DNA from: Raphanus sativus
Lineage: Eukaryota > Streptophyta > Magnoliopsida > Brassicales > Brassicaceae
Length of the DNA: 64,000 bases
NCBI RefSeq assembly: GCF_000801105.2
Contig: NC_079511.1
Location: forward strand, 11,772,784 to 11,836,783
Reading direction: 5' to 3'
Part shown: positions 48,088 through 61,229 of the stretch, in pieces
Layout of the letters: each line of letters starts with the position of its first letter
How positions within the stretch are numbered: the first letter of the stretch is position 1
The notes under the pieces: model-generated
Databases searched by the model: none
The model's input: the letters and a program-made list of their open reading frames with translations, nothing else
Told to the model about the DNA's origin: nothing
Made by a program: the position numbers and the translations under genes

Positions 48088-51000
48088 ATGGCTTGCGCCG
48101 AGCAGCCCCTCAAGAAGCGTCGGCTGTATGATACAGTCCATGAATCTCCGCCTCCACCACCTCCGCAGCTAGAATCCCCATCCACTTCTACGCCCGCGAG
48201 CTCGATCCCCGCTCCGGTGACGCCGCCGCCTCCATCTCAGGAGGAGATTCAGACGAGAAGCAGGAACAGAGAAGAGATTCGGAGAGTGCATGAGTGCTAT
48301 AAGCGTCTCAAATCTTGTATCGGCCAGAGAGATGGCAGCCGCTATGCGGCTCTTGAGCAAGCTTATCGATCCCTAATCTCCGCCTCTAAAGGTTCGTTTT
48401 TTTTTCTTTCTCGCTATTGTTAATTGAATTGCGTGAAGATTAGGGTTTGGAGCAGACATATCTTAGCTTTCGAATTACTTTACTATAAACTAATTAATCT
48501 GCTCTTAGCATTATGACTGTTGTGTCTGAAGTACTCGTGGTTATAGATTCATTATCTCTGCTACATACATGCAAATGTGGATACAAAGTTCAATCCTTTG
48601 TCTGTAGTTACAAGTGCAAATGTGAGAGCAGAAGAACTTGTTCTTAGTTCTCTGCACTTAACTATGTATCATCTGTAGTCTATGATAAAACCATATATAT
48701 GTTGGTTGAGACGTATTTTTGTTGCTCATAGTCATCTCTCATGTGTTCAATTTCATTTGATGTCATGTTACCCTTCTCTAGATTCCTTATGTATCTGCCG
48801 AAAAGTCTCAGTACTTGGGGTTATATACGTAAAGTGTGCAGTGTAGGTGTGTGGAAACCGTTTTATGAGAGGAAACTAGCTCAATACGAAACTTAGTTCT
48901 AAAAGTAGAATTTGCACTCTCTAGTACACCTCCCTAGAGTCATTTTTGCTGTAAAGGAATATAAGCGTTATGATGAAGTTTACTGGAGTAATGATTTTGT
49001 TAGTTGCTTTTGATTGCAGGTTGTACTAGCGTTAAGCGTCTTGTGGCTGATCTTGTTCCGCGATATGCACTCTACTGCCCTACTGCTATCGGTGATGCAG
49101 TGCAAGCTGTCATCGACATGCATAACTTCAGCTTGGAACCATTAGATAAAGGACAAGATGCTGATGGTGTTGCTTTTCAAACTGCTAAAGCCTGCATATT
49201 TGGTCTGGTTGACCTTTGTTCTGCTGCTTCTTCAAACAGAACATCATCACCAGGGGCTCGGGATATCTGCTCTGCTGTTTTCAGAAATGTGTTAACCTTC
49301 TTTGTGCTGTCCTTTGAGGGTAAAGAAATCTTCCAGATAGTTGATAAGAGCGATTTGAAGGTGCAAGATCCTAATGAAGATTTTTCTCAGCTGATGCAAA
49401 AACTTTCAGATGGAAACTCCTTACCTTTGGTTAAACTATCCCAGTTTCGTGTCTTAGCTTTACTCAAAGTATTCTTTAGCTTCCCCAAAAATTCAATTGC
49501 CACTTGTTTTGGATTCTTCGATTCATCATCAACGGAGGATGTAGCCATGGGGAAGTATCTCATTACTAATATGACAAAAACGATTACTGATATTGATCCC
49601 GCTAGTAGTGAACCGGAACCAGACGAGAATTCTGGCCAGACAGATTCTAACAAAATAGAAGCTACTGTCAAGAATGCGGAAGGGTTGAGTGGGATCCAAG
49701 AAGCATCCTACAGTCTAAAGAGCTGCTTGTTAGGAATGGTAATACTCTTAATAGTGTAGGATAAGTTGCATTTGTGTTTTGTTGTTGACTTAATTTCCTT
49801 AGCATTACAGTCATTTGCTTGACTAGAGTGTAATGGGTGTGTGCTGCTAAAATCTGATAGTTTCAAATATCATTCATGCAGGTTCTTGGGAAGAGTCTCT
49901 CCATTAGTAGGTGGGCCTTCTTTAAGTACAAGAATATATGCAGCTTGTCATCCTTCATAGATATATCCAGTGCTATTCCTTCTCTAGAGGCAATGTTTGC
50001 ACTTGTCGGAAAAGATATCAAGTTAGAAGATTGTCAAATGGAGAGTGACGAAGATGATTGTGGAAAATTTTCAGCTTCACATGTGAAACCTCACAGTTCT
50101 ACGGAAAATGATGTCCGCTCTAGTGCTGGATCGGTTTATGATGCTGGAGGTTCACGATCTATGGAATTTGAGACTGCTGACCAGAGAGACTTGTCATGCG
50201 GTAGATCTTCGGTCCCAAGGGGATTAATAAACCATCATACACCATCTCCTTCCGCAAGAGTGCCTTCAGACTTAAGGAGTAACTCTGCAGATGGTAGGAA
50301 CAATTTTATTGTTGGAGGATCACCTGCTATTCAAGCGGCGCCCCGTGGACCTTCATCAGGGAAAATTATTTGGTATCTGGACGGAGACCCTAGTGCTTAT
50401 GACATTTTTCCCGCTTCGGGGCAGCTGTGGTTAGGGTATTTAGGACCAGAAGAAACTGAAGGTCATCTAAGGTTTCAGCTTGATAGGTACGGTCCAGTAG
50501 ACCGTTTCTTTTTTGATCCAGTGAAAGGCTTTGCCCTAGCTGAATATAGGAGTATAATTGATGCAATCAGAGCACGAGAATATCTGCGAGCCGAATTTCC
50601 TTGGCGCATTAAATTTATGGATATAGGAGTTGGTGCAAGGGGGTCTTTCAACGGGGTAGCATATGGTTATTGTACTCATTTGTATATTGGAAGCATCTCT
50701 AGCCAGTGGGAGAGGGATGAAATTGTCCATGAGTCACGGCAAGCACTTTATAAGGGACCTCGCATGGTGACTGACTTGTACTACGAACATGCCCTATTGA
50801 TGGAGTTTGATACACCTGATGATGCTGCCGTTGTCATGGCCCATCTCAGGTTTTTTCGTGGAGAAAAGAGTAAATTTCACATGGCATCAGCCAATCGTCC
50901 TTTGCCTCATGAAGGTGGAGTAAGGTTTGTCTCTCTTCCTCCAAGCTATGATTTCTTTGATGACACTAAATTTTTGACGTTTTAAGTGATAAATATCCAT

Positions 51001-52618
51001 ACGAGATTTTTTATCTTCTCACACACACTCACGCGTCCTGATTTTTGGTATATTTATGCACTTGGTGTCTTTTTCCTTTGGTATCTTTAGTTTGACGAGG
51101 AAGTTTCTTGTCTTAACAGTCATCCAGAGAGCCACCTTCAAATGCCTCCGACATCAAAACCGGATAGTGGATCAGGGGAATATGTGTCCCCCTTGATGAG
51201 TACGGATAACCACTGTAATTCTGTTCCTCCTGGAGCTACCTTTCAGCAAAATTGGCCTGCACAAGGAGGTTAGTTTTGTATCTTATCTCTTATGGATCAT
51301 GGATGATTTCTTGTGACCTCCAAGATTTGTATATGAATTAAAGATCACCATTCCTCAGTTTCAGGGACTCCATGTGTGCCCATGCCAGCTCCAGGACAGG
51401 CTGCTACACCGACATCTCAAATTCCTCCATCTCCGTTTGTTCAACAACCCACTTACGCTCCTCCAAACACCTCTTGGGACACAAGATCTCTAAGCCACCA
51501 AATCTCTCCAAGTGGTACTGCAATAGCAACATCGTCACAGACTCAAGGACCTCCACCGCAGCCGGTTTCAGGTCCATTTGCGCCGCCTCCCGTGCATCCA
51601 GTTTCTCAATCACAAGGACCACAAGTTCAGCAGTTTGATCAGGTGTATCCACCTCCGCCTTTAGGACCTTCATTACCCTCTGCGACACAGCCACCGCCAC
51701 CGCCACCAGAAATGATGCCACTTCCGCCTCAAGCTCAACCACCTCCTTTGCCTCACGCACATCCACCTATGGTTCCTCCGCCTCCTTGTAATCCACAGTC
51801 TCCTCCCCCCTTACCTCCAAAGGTCACACAGTTGTCTGAACCGGATGCTTATGATCATAACGTAGAGCACCATTGGCAGGGTGTACTGTCCAAAAGTGGA
51901 GTTCATTACTCCACGATCGTTGCTCAGAGATTGGAATCAGACATTTGTAAATATACAAATGGGTTTTCAGAGGCTGTGCAGTGAGTGTAACAAAACCTCA
52001 CTCTTATTTGATGCCATTCTGTTCAACTTATGTGTCTTTCTCTTATAAATAATCAAGTGGGATGTGCGATGACATTCGTTTTCTGGCTTTCTACTTTCTG
52101 CAGATGGCCAGTTAAATTGGATATGACCAAGCGCACGGATATGAAGAAAGTAAAATCGACTTTCACAAACACGCAGCCACACCAAGTGAGTTTCTATTCT
52201 TTTGGTTCTCTCCCATGTACAAAGCTACTATCTTCTTACGGTTTGAGGAACTTTTGTATTGCAGAGAGAGGTTTGTCAGTTAATTCCAGCAACTTCCAGC
52301 GATCGTAAAGGGGTAAAATAAAAGTTTTAGTTTCGCTGTATCAGTTAAACCTATATGGCTTGCGTTGCAATAAAACTCTTCAAACTCGCATTAATTTTTT
52401 TTTTCATGTGGCAGCTCCAAGATTTCACATCATACTTGAAGCAGAGAGATTGTGCAGGTGTGATAAAGATACCTGTAACAAGCCTTATGTGGGCGAGGCA
52501 TCTCTTTATTCTTCCCTACTCGGAAGAGACATGTTCCATGCTTTCAGTCACCCCGAGCTCCTCTGAATGTTTGATCGGTTTGGTTTTGCCCAAGGAACCA
52601 AATGCTGAGTGCTCGTGA
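48088..52618 (+). CDS. RRM- and SPOC-domain protein (Spen-like)
   Basis: Eight exons (48088-48391, 49020-49738, 49882-50924, 51120-51268, 51365-51980, 52104-52185, 52265-52312, 52415-52618) join in frame to 1,054 residues. The N-terminus [15 protein letters not shown] carries a basic nuclear signal. Next come a helical region of unknown function, an RRM-like domain (about 500-580; [32 protein letters not shown]), a Pro-rich segment encoded by exon 5 and a C-terminal SPOC fold (about 870-1050; [20 protein letters not shown] to FIL-type core and [14 protein letters not shown]). SPOC domains bind phosphorylated tails such as the pol II CTD. The order matches Arabidopsis At1g27750 (from memory). 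Reading through intron 3 gives a stop at 50983, so intron retention would make a form without SPOC. Confidence 0.88.
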
Positions 52619-52919
52619 CATATAGAGATCCTACTCATGTATCACAGGACAAAAGTAGAGTCATTGCTCAAGATAGTTCGAAATCAGTTTGTAAATGATG
52701 AACGTACTAGTGGTGTAATCTCACTCTTTGTTTCAAACCAATTGTACATTGGTGTGAACTATAATTAGCTGTTGAAGTATTGTTATCACTTTGGCATCTT
52801 TCCTCTAGATACACTGTATATTAGTATTCTGGTCAGATGTTGTGAGTATGCGTTTTGGTTTGTGACATTCTTCAACCAACAGTTAACGCTCAAACGCAGT
52901 TTTACTATCTAAACGCTAT

Positions 52920-53530
52920 TCAGGGAATTCCAATTGGACTGAATGATGGCGTATATCTGCGGCTGCCTCTCTCCCGCCTAATCTTGTGATAGAAACAATC
53001 ATGTATCACTGGCAAGATGAAAACATCAGATACAACCCCATCCTGCGGACACAGTTTCTGTGAAGGAGTGACCGCCGCTTCTTCTTGACTGATGGTGGAA
53101 ACACCAAAGAGCTTACGGATGAAACTGCTGTAGTTATGCAATCCAAGATTAGTCAAATAAAAGACAATCCCTGAGAGTATTGGGAATGGTTTCTTAGCTG
53201 CGTGTCTTGAAGCCTATAACCAGAATCCAGAAGAGTTATACAGAGGATTCTCGAAGGAACAACACTCCATGATGATTTGCAGCGACTGGAGACTATGCCA
53301 CAATCTAAATCTATTGCAACTCTTAGAAGCAAAGACAAAGGAAAGCTCATCGATTCTGATACTAGTAGAGCTCTGGTATCTACACGGATGCTCCGATCAC
53401 ATTTCTAGCTTCATCAGAGAGGAAAGCAGCCTTACTTGCACAATATGAGTAGGACAATGAATACAAAGATGACCAAGCAAGAACCCTGAACCTTCTTCTG
53501 CTTCAAAGTGGGGAACCAGGAAGAATCCTC
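52920..53530 (+). pseudogene. CUE-domain (ubiquitin-binding) gene remnant
   Basis: Plus-strand segments read TIMYHWQDENIRYNPILRTQ, ELTDETAVVMQSKISQIKD, GNGFLAACLEAYNQNPEE, VIQRILEG and LQRLETMPQSKSIATLRSKD. These match the CUE region of the Arabidopsis 'ubiquitin system component Cue' protein at At1g27752 (from memory). They lie in different frames: a base is missing between NPEE and VIQRILEG, there is a stop around 53061, and sequence is out of frame around 53165-53180. Most of the protein is absent on both sides. Its place directly after the SPOC gene agrees with the ancestral order, so this is a relic in place. Confidence 0.75.
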
Positions 53531-53539
53531 AATTCTATG

Positions 53540-55070
53540 TCAAAGATGGTAAGAACTACAATTATTTAGGGATTTTTTTTATTTTATTTTCTTGTTATAC
53601 GGGAACAAATTTAATGGTTACAAAAGTAAAGAAAGAAGTACAATCTTTCACAGGTGGTCTTCTTCTTTGCACGTTTCATACTCGCAGAAGCCTCTACTTC
53701 ATTCTGAAAATCCATCCCAAAGACAGATGGCAAAGTAAGGAGAAGGACAAATATAATAGAATAAGAACAAGAAGCAAAAGATGATCATTCATACTTGCCA
53801 TGATCAATCTTATAGGCTTTTCGTACCATTAATCACCAAAAGAAAGTATGTATTGAGGATGATGTTCAAGACATGAGCATAAAATTGCAGATATCATCAG
53901 GAGTTCTTGTCTCTTTTCCCAGAGCTCAGTTGTTAAGGCATTTTTTCATTAGTATACACTGTAGTGTCATGATTTGTTATAATATATATACTTTAAACAC
54001 ATGGTTTAACTTTTTAAGAAGCGAACCTAATTGTAATATAAATACTTATTCATACATCTGAAAAGAAATTTAAATATATTTTACTTGTGGTATTCAAACA
54101 ACTACACGGGTTGTGAGGTCTACGTTATGCAAGAGATGAGAGATCTTAATGGCACATGCTGGAATTCTCTTTTTATCTTATCTATAAACTTGGCCTCTTC
54201 CCACATTTTTAAGTCTAGATGTCTTTATTCATTATGGCTTATGAGGATCAACCTTATTTGCTAATCCCTCCATCGCATTTAACCAAGTACTACTAATTTC
54301 GAATAACGACAGTAAAATATTAAATGTTGGATTACAGATTTTTTTTTTTGATAAAGGGCTGGATTACAGTGAATTCAAAACATAAAAGTAGAGGAAATAT
54401 TTAATATCAATTACTTTGAGTCGAAAATCAGGTGTTAATCAAAAACAAAAAAAAGTTCTATCTATCAGGTAAATTACATGAAAACAATCAAAACATTGTG
54501 GTCTAGGGAAAAAAAAATCAAAACATTGTGGAATTTATTGATAATTAAATTTTAGTGGATTTAAAAATTCAAATATATTATGTATTGTTAGATTAGTTTT
54601 TATTTATTTATAACGACTGCTTTTTTTTTATAACGACTGCTTTATTGTTAGATTAGTTATTAAATTCAAATTTATTAATACAAGTTCGAATAAAGTGTTT
54701 TCAATCTCATAGATTATTTATAGACTTGATTTAAGAGTGAATGTTAATAGATTTTGGAAAATTATGCTAAAATAGAAAGTTACTACATAACTTCTAAGAA
54801 TTAAAAAATATTATAAATTAAAAAAGTTAAAATAAGATCTATAACATTTTTTACACGAGGGCTATAAAATTAATAAAACGTAGGTGTGTCCAAAATTAAA
54901 TGAAATCATAGTCGTTGCCAAAAAAAAGTGAAATCATAAAAGTCACGTCGGCATATCAGGATCCAACGGCATACAATTAGCCACGTGTGAGAGCATATTC
55001 CGCAGATGGGAAAGGTTTGATTCTTCTTCGAAATCACCGAGTCGAGAGTCCGCTACGCCTCTTTAGTCTT
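53540..55070. other. Intergenic between CUE relic and SAT32
   Basis: Short duplications occur: 'ataacgactgctttttt' twice at about 54610-54645 and 'aaaacattgtgg' twice at about 54490-54532. A G-box cacgtg lies at 54982-54987 in the SAT32 promoter. No gene is seen. Confidence 0.4.
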
Positions 55071-55073
55071 TGA

Positions 55074-55080
55074 TATATAA
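55074..55080 (+). promoter_or_regulatory. TATA box of SAT32
   Basis: 'tatataa' is followed by a ~300-bp pyrimidine-rich leader up to the ATG at 55381. Confidence 0.5.
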
Positions 55081-55198
55081 ACAAAAACTCGCCGTTCTCA
55101 TCCTCACGTTTCTCTTTCTTCGTTCCGTGGCCCAAAGTCTCTGAAACTTTCTCGACCTCTCTCTCTCTAATCTCTCCCTGAAAAGAACCCTCTCTTTA

Positions 55199-55312
55199 AT
55201 GGATACATCGCCTCTCCGATCTCATTCCTCAACGTTCTCCTCAAGACTTTTGTTGCTCTTCTTCTGTAGTATTCGTGCTTCTTCTGTTTCCCATCGTAAT
55301 CCTTGTAATTGA
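55199..55312 (+). CDS. Upstream ORF in the SAT32 leader (37 codons)
   Basis: An ATG in the probable leader opens a 37-codon frame (MDTSPLRSHSSTFSSRLLLL, then FFCSIRASS...) that stops 68 bp before the SAT32 start. It is Ser-rich with a hydrophobic stretch. It may reduce or regulate translation of SAT32. Whether it lies in the mature transcript is not known. Confidence 0.35.
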   Translation: MDTSPLRSHSSTFSSRLLLLFFCSIRASSVSHRNPCN

Positions 55313-55380
55313 CTCGGAAGCTCTATAACTTGCACCGCTTCGTTGAATAGTTGATTTTGGATTTGATATAGGAAAAAACC

Positions 55381-57940
55381 ATGGGGAGGAGTAAGCTTCT
55401 CTTCTCGATTTTTGAATCTTTTTTTTGATTTAAGTGGTTTAGAGGAATGTTTGATTTATTGTTTTATTATTATTGGCAGAGTCTCAGCGTAAGAATGTCC
55501 CCATGGATTTGTTTGATAGTGATGATGATACAAGTAGTATAAGCTCTTCCTCCACCCTGCGGTCTGAGAGGCCGACCGGCATGGATGAAGTTCAGGTTCA
55601 CAAAGATGTTTTGTTGGATCAATCTCTCGATGCTCTCTATGAGAAAAGGTAGAGACTTTCGTTGTGGGTTTTAATTCTTTGCCCTCAAAGCTTTGAGCTT
55701 TATTGCTTGTGTTTTGATCAAAAACTGATATTTGGATTGTTTTCTGGATGTGAAGGAGTTCAACGAGAGAGCAGGCTTTAGCCTCCATTGTTGATGCTTT
55801 CAACAGCGACTTGCAGCTTGAGTTTGTCGAAAAGAAGTAACCATCTCTTACTCGTTGCATTTCAATCACTTTTACATAATAATCGTAGCAGTTAGCAATT
55901 ACCATCTACATGCTTAGCTTACATATTAACTAAGAATTAATCATACCTTGTACATATTAACTAATTTGGTGTTCGGTATTGATGACACCTGATTGATTGT
56001 ATCTCACCGATGCAGGTTTGCCACTTTATTGCATCAGTGTTTACACTGCACCAAGAAAGGGTCTAGCAAGGAGACCTCTTTAGCATCACATGTTATTGGT
56101 TAGTCTTCAAGTAACAGGCAACTTCAGTAGTTTTTATATTGAGCTATATTAATAGTTAATGTGGCGTTTGCAGGGTTGCTAGCACTGACTGTTGGACTTG
56201 GGGATCAATCTCAAGAGATTCTTGAAGAATCCGTCACTCCTCTTTCTCAGGCCCTTAAATCTGGCCGTGAAGCCTTGAAAATAACCTCGGTAAGGATGTT
56301 CTGATAATCGAGTAGTGTGTTATTCTGTTAAAAGTTTCTAAATAAGGCTCTTCTTGGATGTACCGTTTTTGATATCCTACCGTTTCACTGTAGATTCTTG
56401 AGTGTTTAGCAGTCATAACCTTTGTTGGTGGGACCAATTCGGAGCAAACTGAGAGATCTATGCAAATAATATGGCAAATGATTCACCCCAAACTAGGTTC
56501 TAATGTATGTATCTTACTCTTTTCTCATGTTAAACCGAGAGATCTATGCAGATTGTATGTTGTTTAATGTAAAGTATATAGTAGGCTCACATGTAAGTTG
56601 GCTTCTTGCGTAGGTTGTTGCAACCAAACCTTCACCTGCTGTGATAACTACTGTTGTCTCTTCCTGGGCGTTTCTGCTCACAACAGTTGACCGATGGGCC
56701 CTAGGTCCCAAAATTTGGCAAGAGTAAGTGGAGCGTGAGGCATTTTAATTTGACCTAGTGTCACTTACCAATGTATGTATAACTGATTAGAAATATTGAT
56801 ACCGCTACAGGACCGTAACTTATCTCTCCTCACTGTTGGAAAAGGATGACCGATCTGTACGTATAGCTGCTGGTGAAGCGCTTGCTCTGATATTTGAGTT
56901 TGGAACTCTAGAAAAGTTTGCTGCCGAAGCCAAAGAATCTGCTGCTAATGGATCGGTGAAAGAAGGAAGTGTGTCACAGGAGGCATTGATTCACATGCAT
57001 GGCCTGAAATCCAAAGTCGTTAATCAAGTTAGGGACCTCTCTGCAGAGGCAGGTGGTAAAGGTTCTGCTAAGAAAGATCTCAACACACAACGTAACTTGT
57101 TCAAAGATCTTGTTGAATTTCTTGAGGTATTGCCTTCACCTTTTCTATGATATATTGCTCCTGATGAGGTTTATGTTTGGCTCCCTTGGTTGGATTGTTA
57201 TATGTGATTTGTTGTAATTAATGATGATTAGGATGGCTACGCACCTGAAACCTCTACAAAGGTTGGAGGAGACTATTTACAGACGACAACTTGGTATCAG
57301 ATGATACAGGTTTCTCTCAATCTTTATGGGACTTGTTATGTTGTTTGTCTCTTTATCTTCTTGTGATTGGTTTTTAACATGTACATGTTGCTTTTCAACA
57401 GTTAAATTTCTTAAAGCATTTCCTTGGGGGTGGCTTTATCAGGCATATGCAGGTCTGTTTTCTTATTTGCCAAGTGTCACACACTAAGAGTCTTTAGGTT
57501 TGGTTCTTTAAAAGCTGACTCTTTGCTGTTTCTTCATTCAATATGGCAACCACAGGAGAATGAATTCCTTCATGATGTATTTAGTTTCACTCCAAAGAAG
57601 ATTGGTGGACGAGGTTCTACTATGTCTAGTGAAGAAAAGGTTTGTTTTGCGATCTGCATGTTCCTCCTCTTTGGTTCATTGATTTGTTTCTGGTTTTAAC
57701 CATGAGCGGTATTCATTAATGGCAGAGGATGTTTAAATCGCCAAACTCAGCTCTCAACAAAGCAAGGACGCAATTCCTGAACAAGCAGAGGATGCTAGCT
57801 AAGGTATTAAATAATATATAAAATTGTGGGTGTTCTCTTGGGGATTTTGTTGTTCATAATGTATAACGGAAGTGTGTTTTTTATTGTGATTATAGAACAT
57901 GAACGATGGGCATTATGCAGCAACGGTGGAGAACGAATGA
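55381..57940 (+). CDS. SAT32: Interferon-related developmental regulator family protein SAT32
   Basis: SAT32 is a plant IFRD homologue reported to promote salt tolerance and ABA responses. Exon 1 is only 10 bp (55381-55390, ATGGGGAGGA), then 55480-55648, 55757-about 55837, and about nine further exons ending TGA at 57938-57940. The product begins MGRKSQRKNVPMDLFDSDDD. HEAT-like helices of the IFRD domain follow (SLDALYEKRSSTREQALASI, FATLLHQCLHC, GLLALTVGLGDQSQEILEES, VRIAAGEALALIFEFGTLEK), then the C-terminal IFRD domain (NLFKDLVEFLEDG, FLKHFLGGGFIRHMQENEFL, FTPKKIGGRG) and the end KNMNDGHYAATVENE. No frame break is seen. All junctions use GT-AG. Confidence 0.92.
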
Positions 57941-58859
57941 TTGACTTCTCACTATTGATTTTAAAGCTATGCAAAACTTTGCTGCTGTCTTTGTTGTTGA
58001 TGATTGATGTGATGTACCCATAGAATCACTTTTGCTGTTTCTTCTTATACTTCTTTTACTGTCGAATGTTATTACTGTGACAAACCAGTTGTTGCTCTCG
58101 GAGAGCCATTTGAACAATTGTACGTTTAGCTGAGATTCAGAATTGAAATCGCAGATTTATACCAGTCTGTGTAACCAATAACATGTGTTTTGGTTTTCCT
58201 CTTGATCTTCTAATCCCTATGATTCCGGTCATGCATTCTTGGTCTTTTTATCATAAAAGAACACCAACAGTTCTGTGTCTGAACTCTGAAGCAACAGCCT
58301 ATATTGCTATCCTCCCCTTCAAGCTCTCACATTGCCGCTCTCCCAAAGTGATTCAGTTGCAGTTGAAGATTTTGGTAGGTCTACACCAATACTGGTTAGT
58401 CTGTTCTGTACCCACTAATCAATCTCGTATCCGTCTCGAATTTTTTAAATGTTCTCTCATGAAGCCAATCACGAAGATGCAACGGAAATGTGGAGAGATC
58501 TGATTTTTTTTGCGGTTCGAATACGAAATACCAGCTTGTACAGTCCGTTAGGTCCGCATAGGCTCTGAAAGTCTTCAGCAAGTTTGAGTACAATTATATT
58601 CGTCTATGGAGTGTAGAAAACATAAACTGCATCTTTTTTTTTTTTGAACACACTTGCTTTTTGTTTTCCATCGAGTTTTAATTCATAGGTCATAAACTGC
58701 ATTGTAGTGGTATGAACAAACTCTATTTAACTAGCAAACATATCGTTTTACACAACAAACCATCATAAACCGCATGATAGAGATACTATGAGTGCCAAGA
58801 TTGCACTCGGCACAACAAACATGGAAGAAAGTCAGAAGACTGCCCGAAACTTTTGCTTC
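57941..58859. other. Intergenic, convergent 3' ends of SAT32 and CSA-1
   Basis: Holds two 3' UTRs. A plus-strand frame at 58183-58503 has no motif. In Arabidopsis several genes (ACA1 and others) separate these two loci, as far as I recall; no trace is seen. Confidence 0.45.
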
Positions 58860-61125
58860 TTAGTCGCTCCAATTGTCTTTATCTTCGGCAACTTCTTCAT
58901 CTTGCACCTGCCATCGACACAATCTTGATCATAAACACATTCACAACACGAAAGAAATTGAAGTAGCGACAAGAATATTAAAGCTCAACCATTTCGTCTT
59001 CCATGGATCCACCTGGTGACCACACGAGTATTTGTCTATCTGCACCACTTGTGTATAGCTCCTATGAGCAAGCATTACAAAGTCATTCGGATTCAGAGGT
59101 GTTTTCAAAACTTCAAATGACTCTGGAGATTTGGAAAGATTTGAGTTATACCTGATCAGTGGAATTAAAGCAGCAAGTGTGCACGCTTTCGTAGTGTCCA
59201 CGAAACATCATTGTTGTTCTACCCGACCACATGCCAAAAGCCTTATAATACACAATTGCAGCGAAGAGTCATTGTATAACGCAAGTAATGGAATGAGAAA
59301 AGATTTGATAATGAGAATATAGCAGGTTGATGAGACTACCTTCACAGTCTTCATGCATGGAACAAACACAAGAGCTGGATCATCGCTTGTAGCTAACTGA
59401 ATCGCTTTGCTGGTCTGAAGGCGCCCAGTTTCAAAGTTCAAAAGGGTATTGCATCCAGATTGAGTATCCCACAGCCTTATTCTTGAATCAGACCCTAAAA
59501 CATATTATGCAAATGCAATATAGTACATTAGACTCTGAACGTGGAGGCATTTAATCCCATATAGCATCACCAAATTTACAAATAGTAATCAGTTCTTGCA
59601 ACCACTTGATGCATATATTATAAGAATTAATCAACGGATGCTGCCTGTACCAATTTATGGTCGTTCAAATAGATACCCTAAAGTACAAAGAAAGTAGCCA
59701 TGACCATAAGAACCTTACCAGCGCTAAGAAGATACATCCCATCGTTAGTTGCCTTTAATCCAGTAACAACACCGTAATGAGCCGTGGCACGATCTAGAGT
59801 AGACAACATTCCAGGATGAAGTCTCTTCTGTCTAGGCTTCTCCACTGAAGGTTTACCGCTAGATGATCCCTTCATATTATGGCTGCCCGTGTGTTTACTC
59901 TGCAGCGTCTTCAGCCTATTTTTGCCCCCTGAAGAAGATTTTTCAGCTGAAACCTGTATGTATGAGAAGATAATAGAACTTACTAAAGGACTCCCCTCTC
60001 AAACAAAACAAAACAGATATTGAAGTCCTTTAGACACGCAGGGCTAACTAGATATACAATGACAAGAACAAATTCGGTTTGAACAGACCTTACTACTAAC
60101 CGCTGTATGCTTTAAAATCGGTGGCCGAACCCCAAGTTGTGTAACTGATTGATCTAAAACACGGAAGCATCCAGCACGTCTGATGTCCCAGAAGCGTATA
60201 GCACCATCACATCCCCCAGTGTACAAAACCCACTCGCTGGAAGTAGACCATTCCACCGACATAACACCATCTGGCGTATCACATAACACCAAGACAATGA
60301 AAGCAAGAGTCTATAGTATCTACTAAGATAATGCGTGAGAGAATGCTTCTGAAGCAACAAAAGGAAAAATTAAAAAAAAAATAGCCATACCACGGTGACC
60401 AGATAAGGTATGAGAGAAAGCTCCAGAAGCTATATCACAGAGGCGAACCTGAACATCCTCAGTGCCAGCAGCAATAAGCGTGTGAGACATAGCCAAAGAA
60501 GACATGGCAGTTCTATAAACCTTCCCAGGCATCTTAAAATCCACAACCGCCTACCAAATAAAAAAAAACAATCATTAAAAAAAAAGAAAAGAAATATAAT
60601 CTTGAAATTTGACAAATCACAATCAATCAATCAGACCTGAGCAGTATTGGTATCCCAGACTTTGACGAGATGATCAAAAGAACCTGTAACGAAGAGGCCA
60701 GTGTCAATGGGATACCAAACAGCAGAAGAAACGGCAAACTTATGCCCATGTTCATGTCCCTTGTCCACACTAAACACACACTTGTGCTTCCCTATAAGAC
60801 CACTTGCCTCTGTATCAGTCGCGCGCTGAGTGTCGAACACGGCAGCTGAACCATCCGATGCTCCTGACAGCAAGTACCTCCCTTCCGTCAAATCAACCTG
60901 ATTCAGTTAGTTAGTTAAGTTAGTTAGTTAGAGTTGAAAGTTTGAAACTTTTTTATTAAAGTGATTATTATGTACCTGAAGGGAGTTGACGGAGCCACGG
61001 TGAGGAGAAACGAAATCTTTGCGATTAGAGAGTTGGAGAGAGGAGACGCGACGCGATTTGAGTTGGTTCGCGAAGGAATTGGGAGGGGTTCGACCGGTTT
61101 CTCTGGCTTGGATGGCTTGCCACAT
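58860..61125 (-). CDS. CSA-1: CSA-like WD40 protein (CUL4-DDB1 substrate receptor)
   Basis: CSA is the WD40 receptor of a CUL4-DDB1 ubiquitin ligase acting in transcription-coupled repair and, in plants, UV-B tolerance. Starting at 61125 it reads MWQAIQARETGRTPPNSFAN, then WD repeats across about eight exons: VDLTEGRYLLSGASDGSAAV, AVWYPIDTGLFVTGSFDHLV with KVWDTN, LIAAGTEDVQVRLCDI, VEWSTSSEWVLYTGGCDGAI with RFWDIRR (a DWD-type DDB1-binding box), GLKATNDGMYLLSAG with RLWDTQSGC, and ELYTSGADRQILVWSPGG. The acidic tail VQDEEVAEDKDNWSD ends at TAA 58860-58862. A basic insert (KNRLKTLQSKHTGSHNMKGS) separates the fourth and fifth repeats. The frame is intact. It corresponds to Arabidopsis At1g27840 (from memory). 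Confidence 0.92.
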
Positions 61126-61229
61126 TCTCCTAGCATCTCCACTTTTTATTCGATTTTAAAGTTTGAAGCTTTGATCATGCTCCACCTCGATAACCCCCCC
61201 CTTTTTGATCCAAGTAAGGATTTTTGATT

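Noticed and set aside
51404..51766. 120-codon antisense frame in exon 5 of the SPOC gene
   Set aside because: It arises from the CCN-rich proline exon on the opposite strand and has no independent motif.
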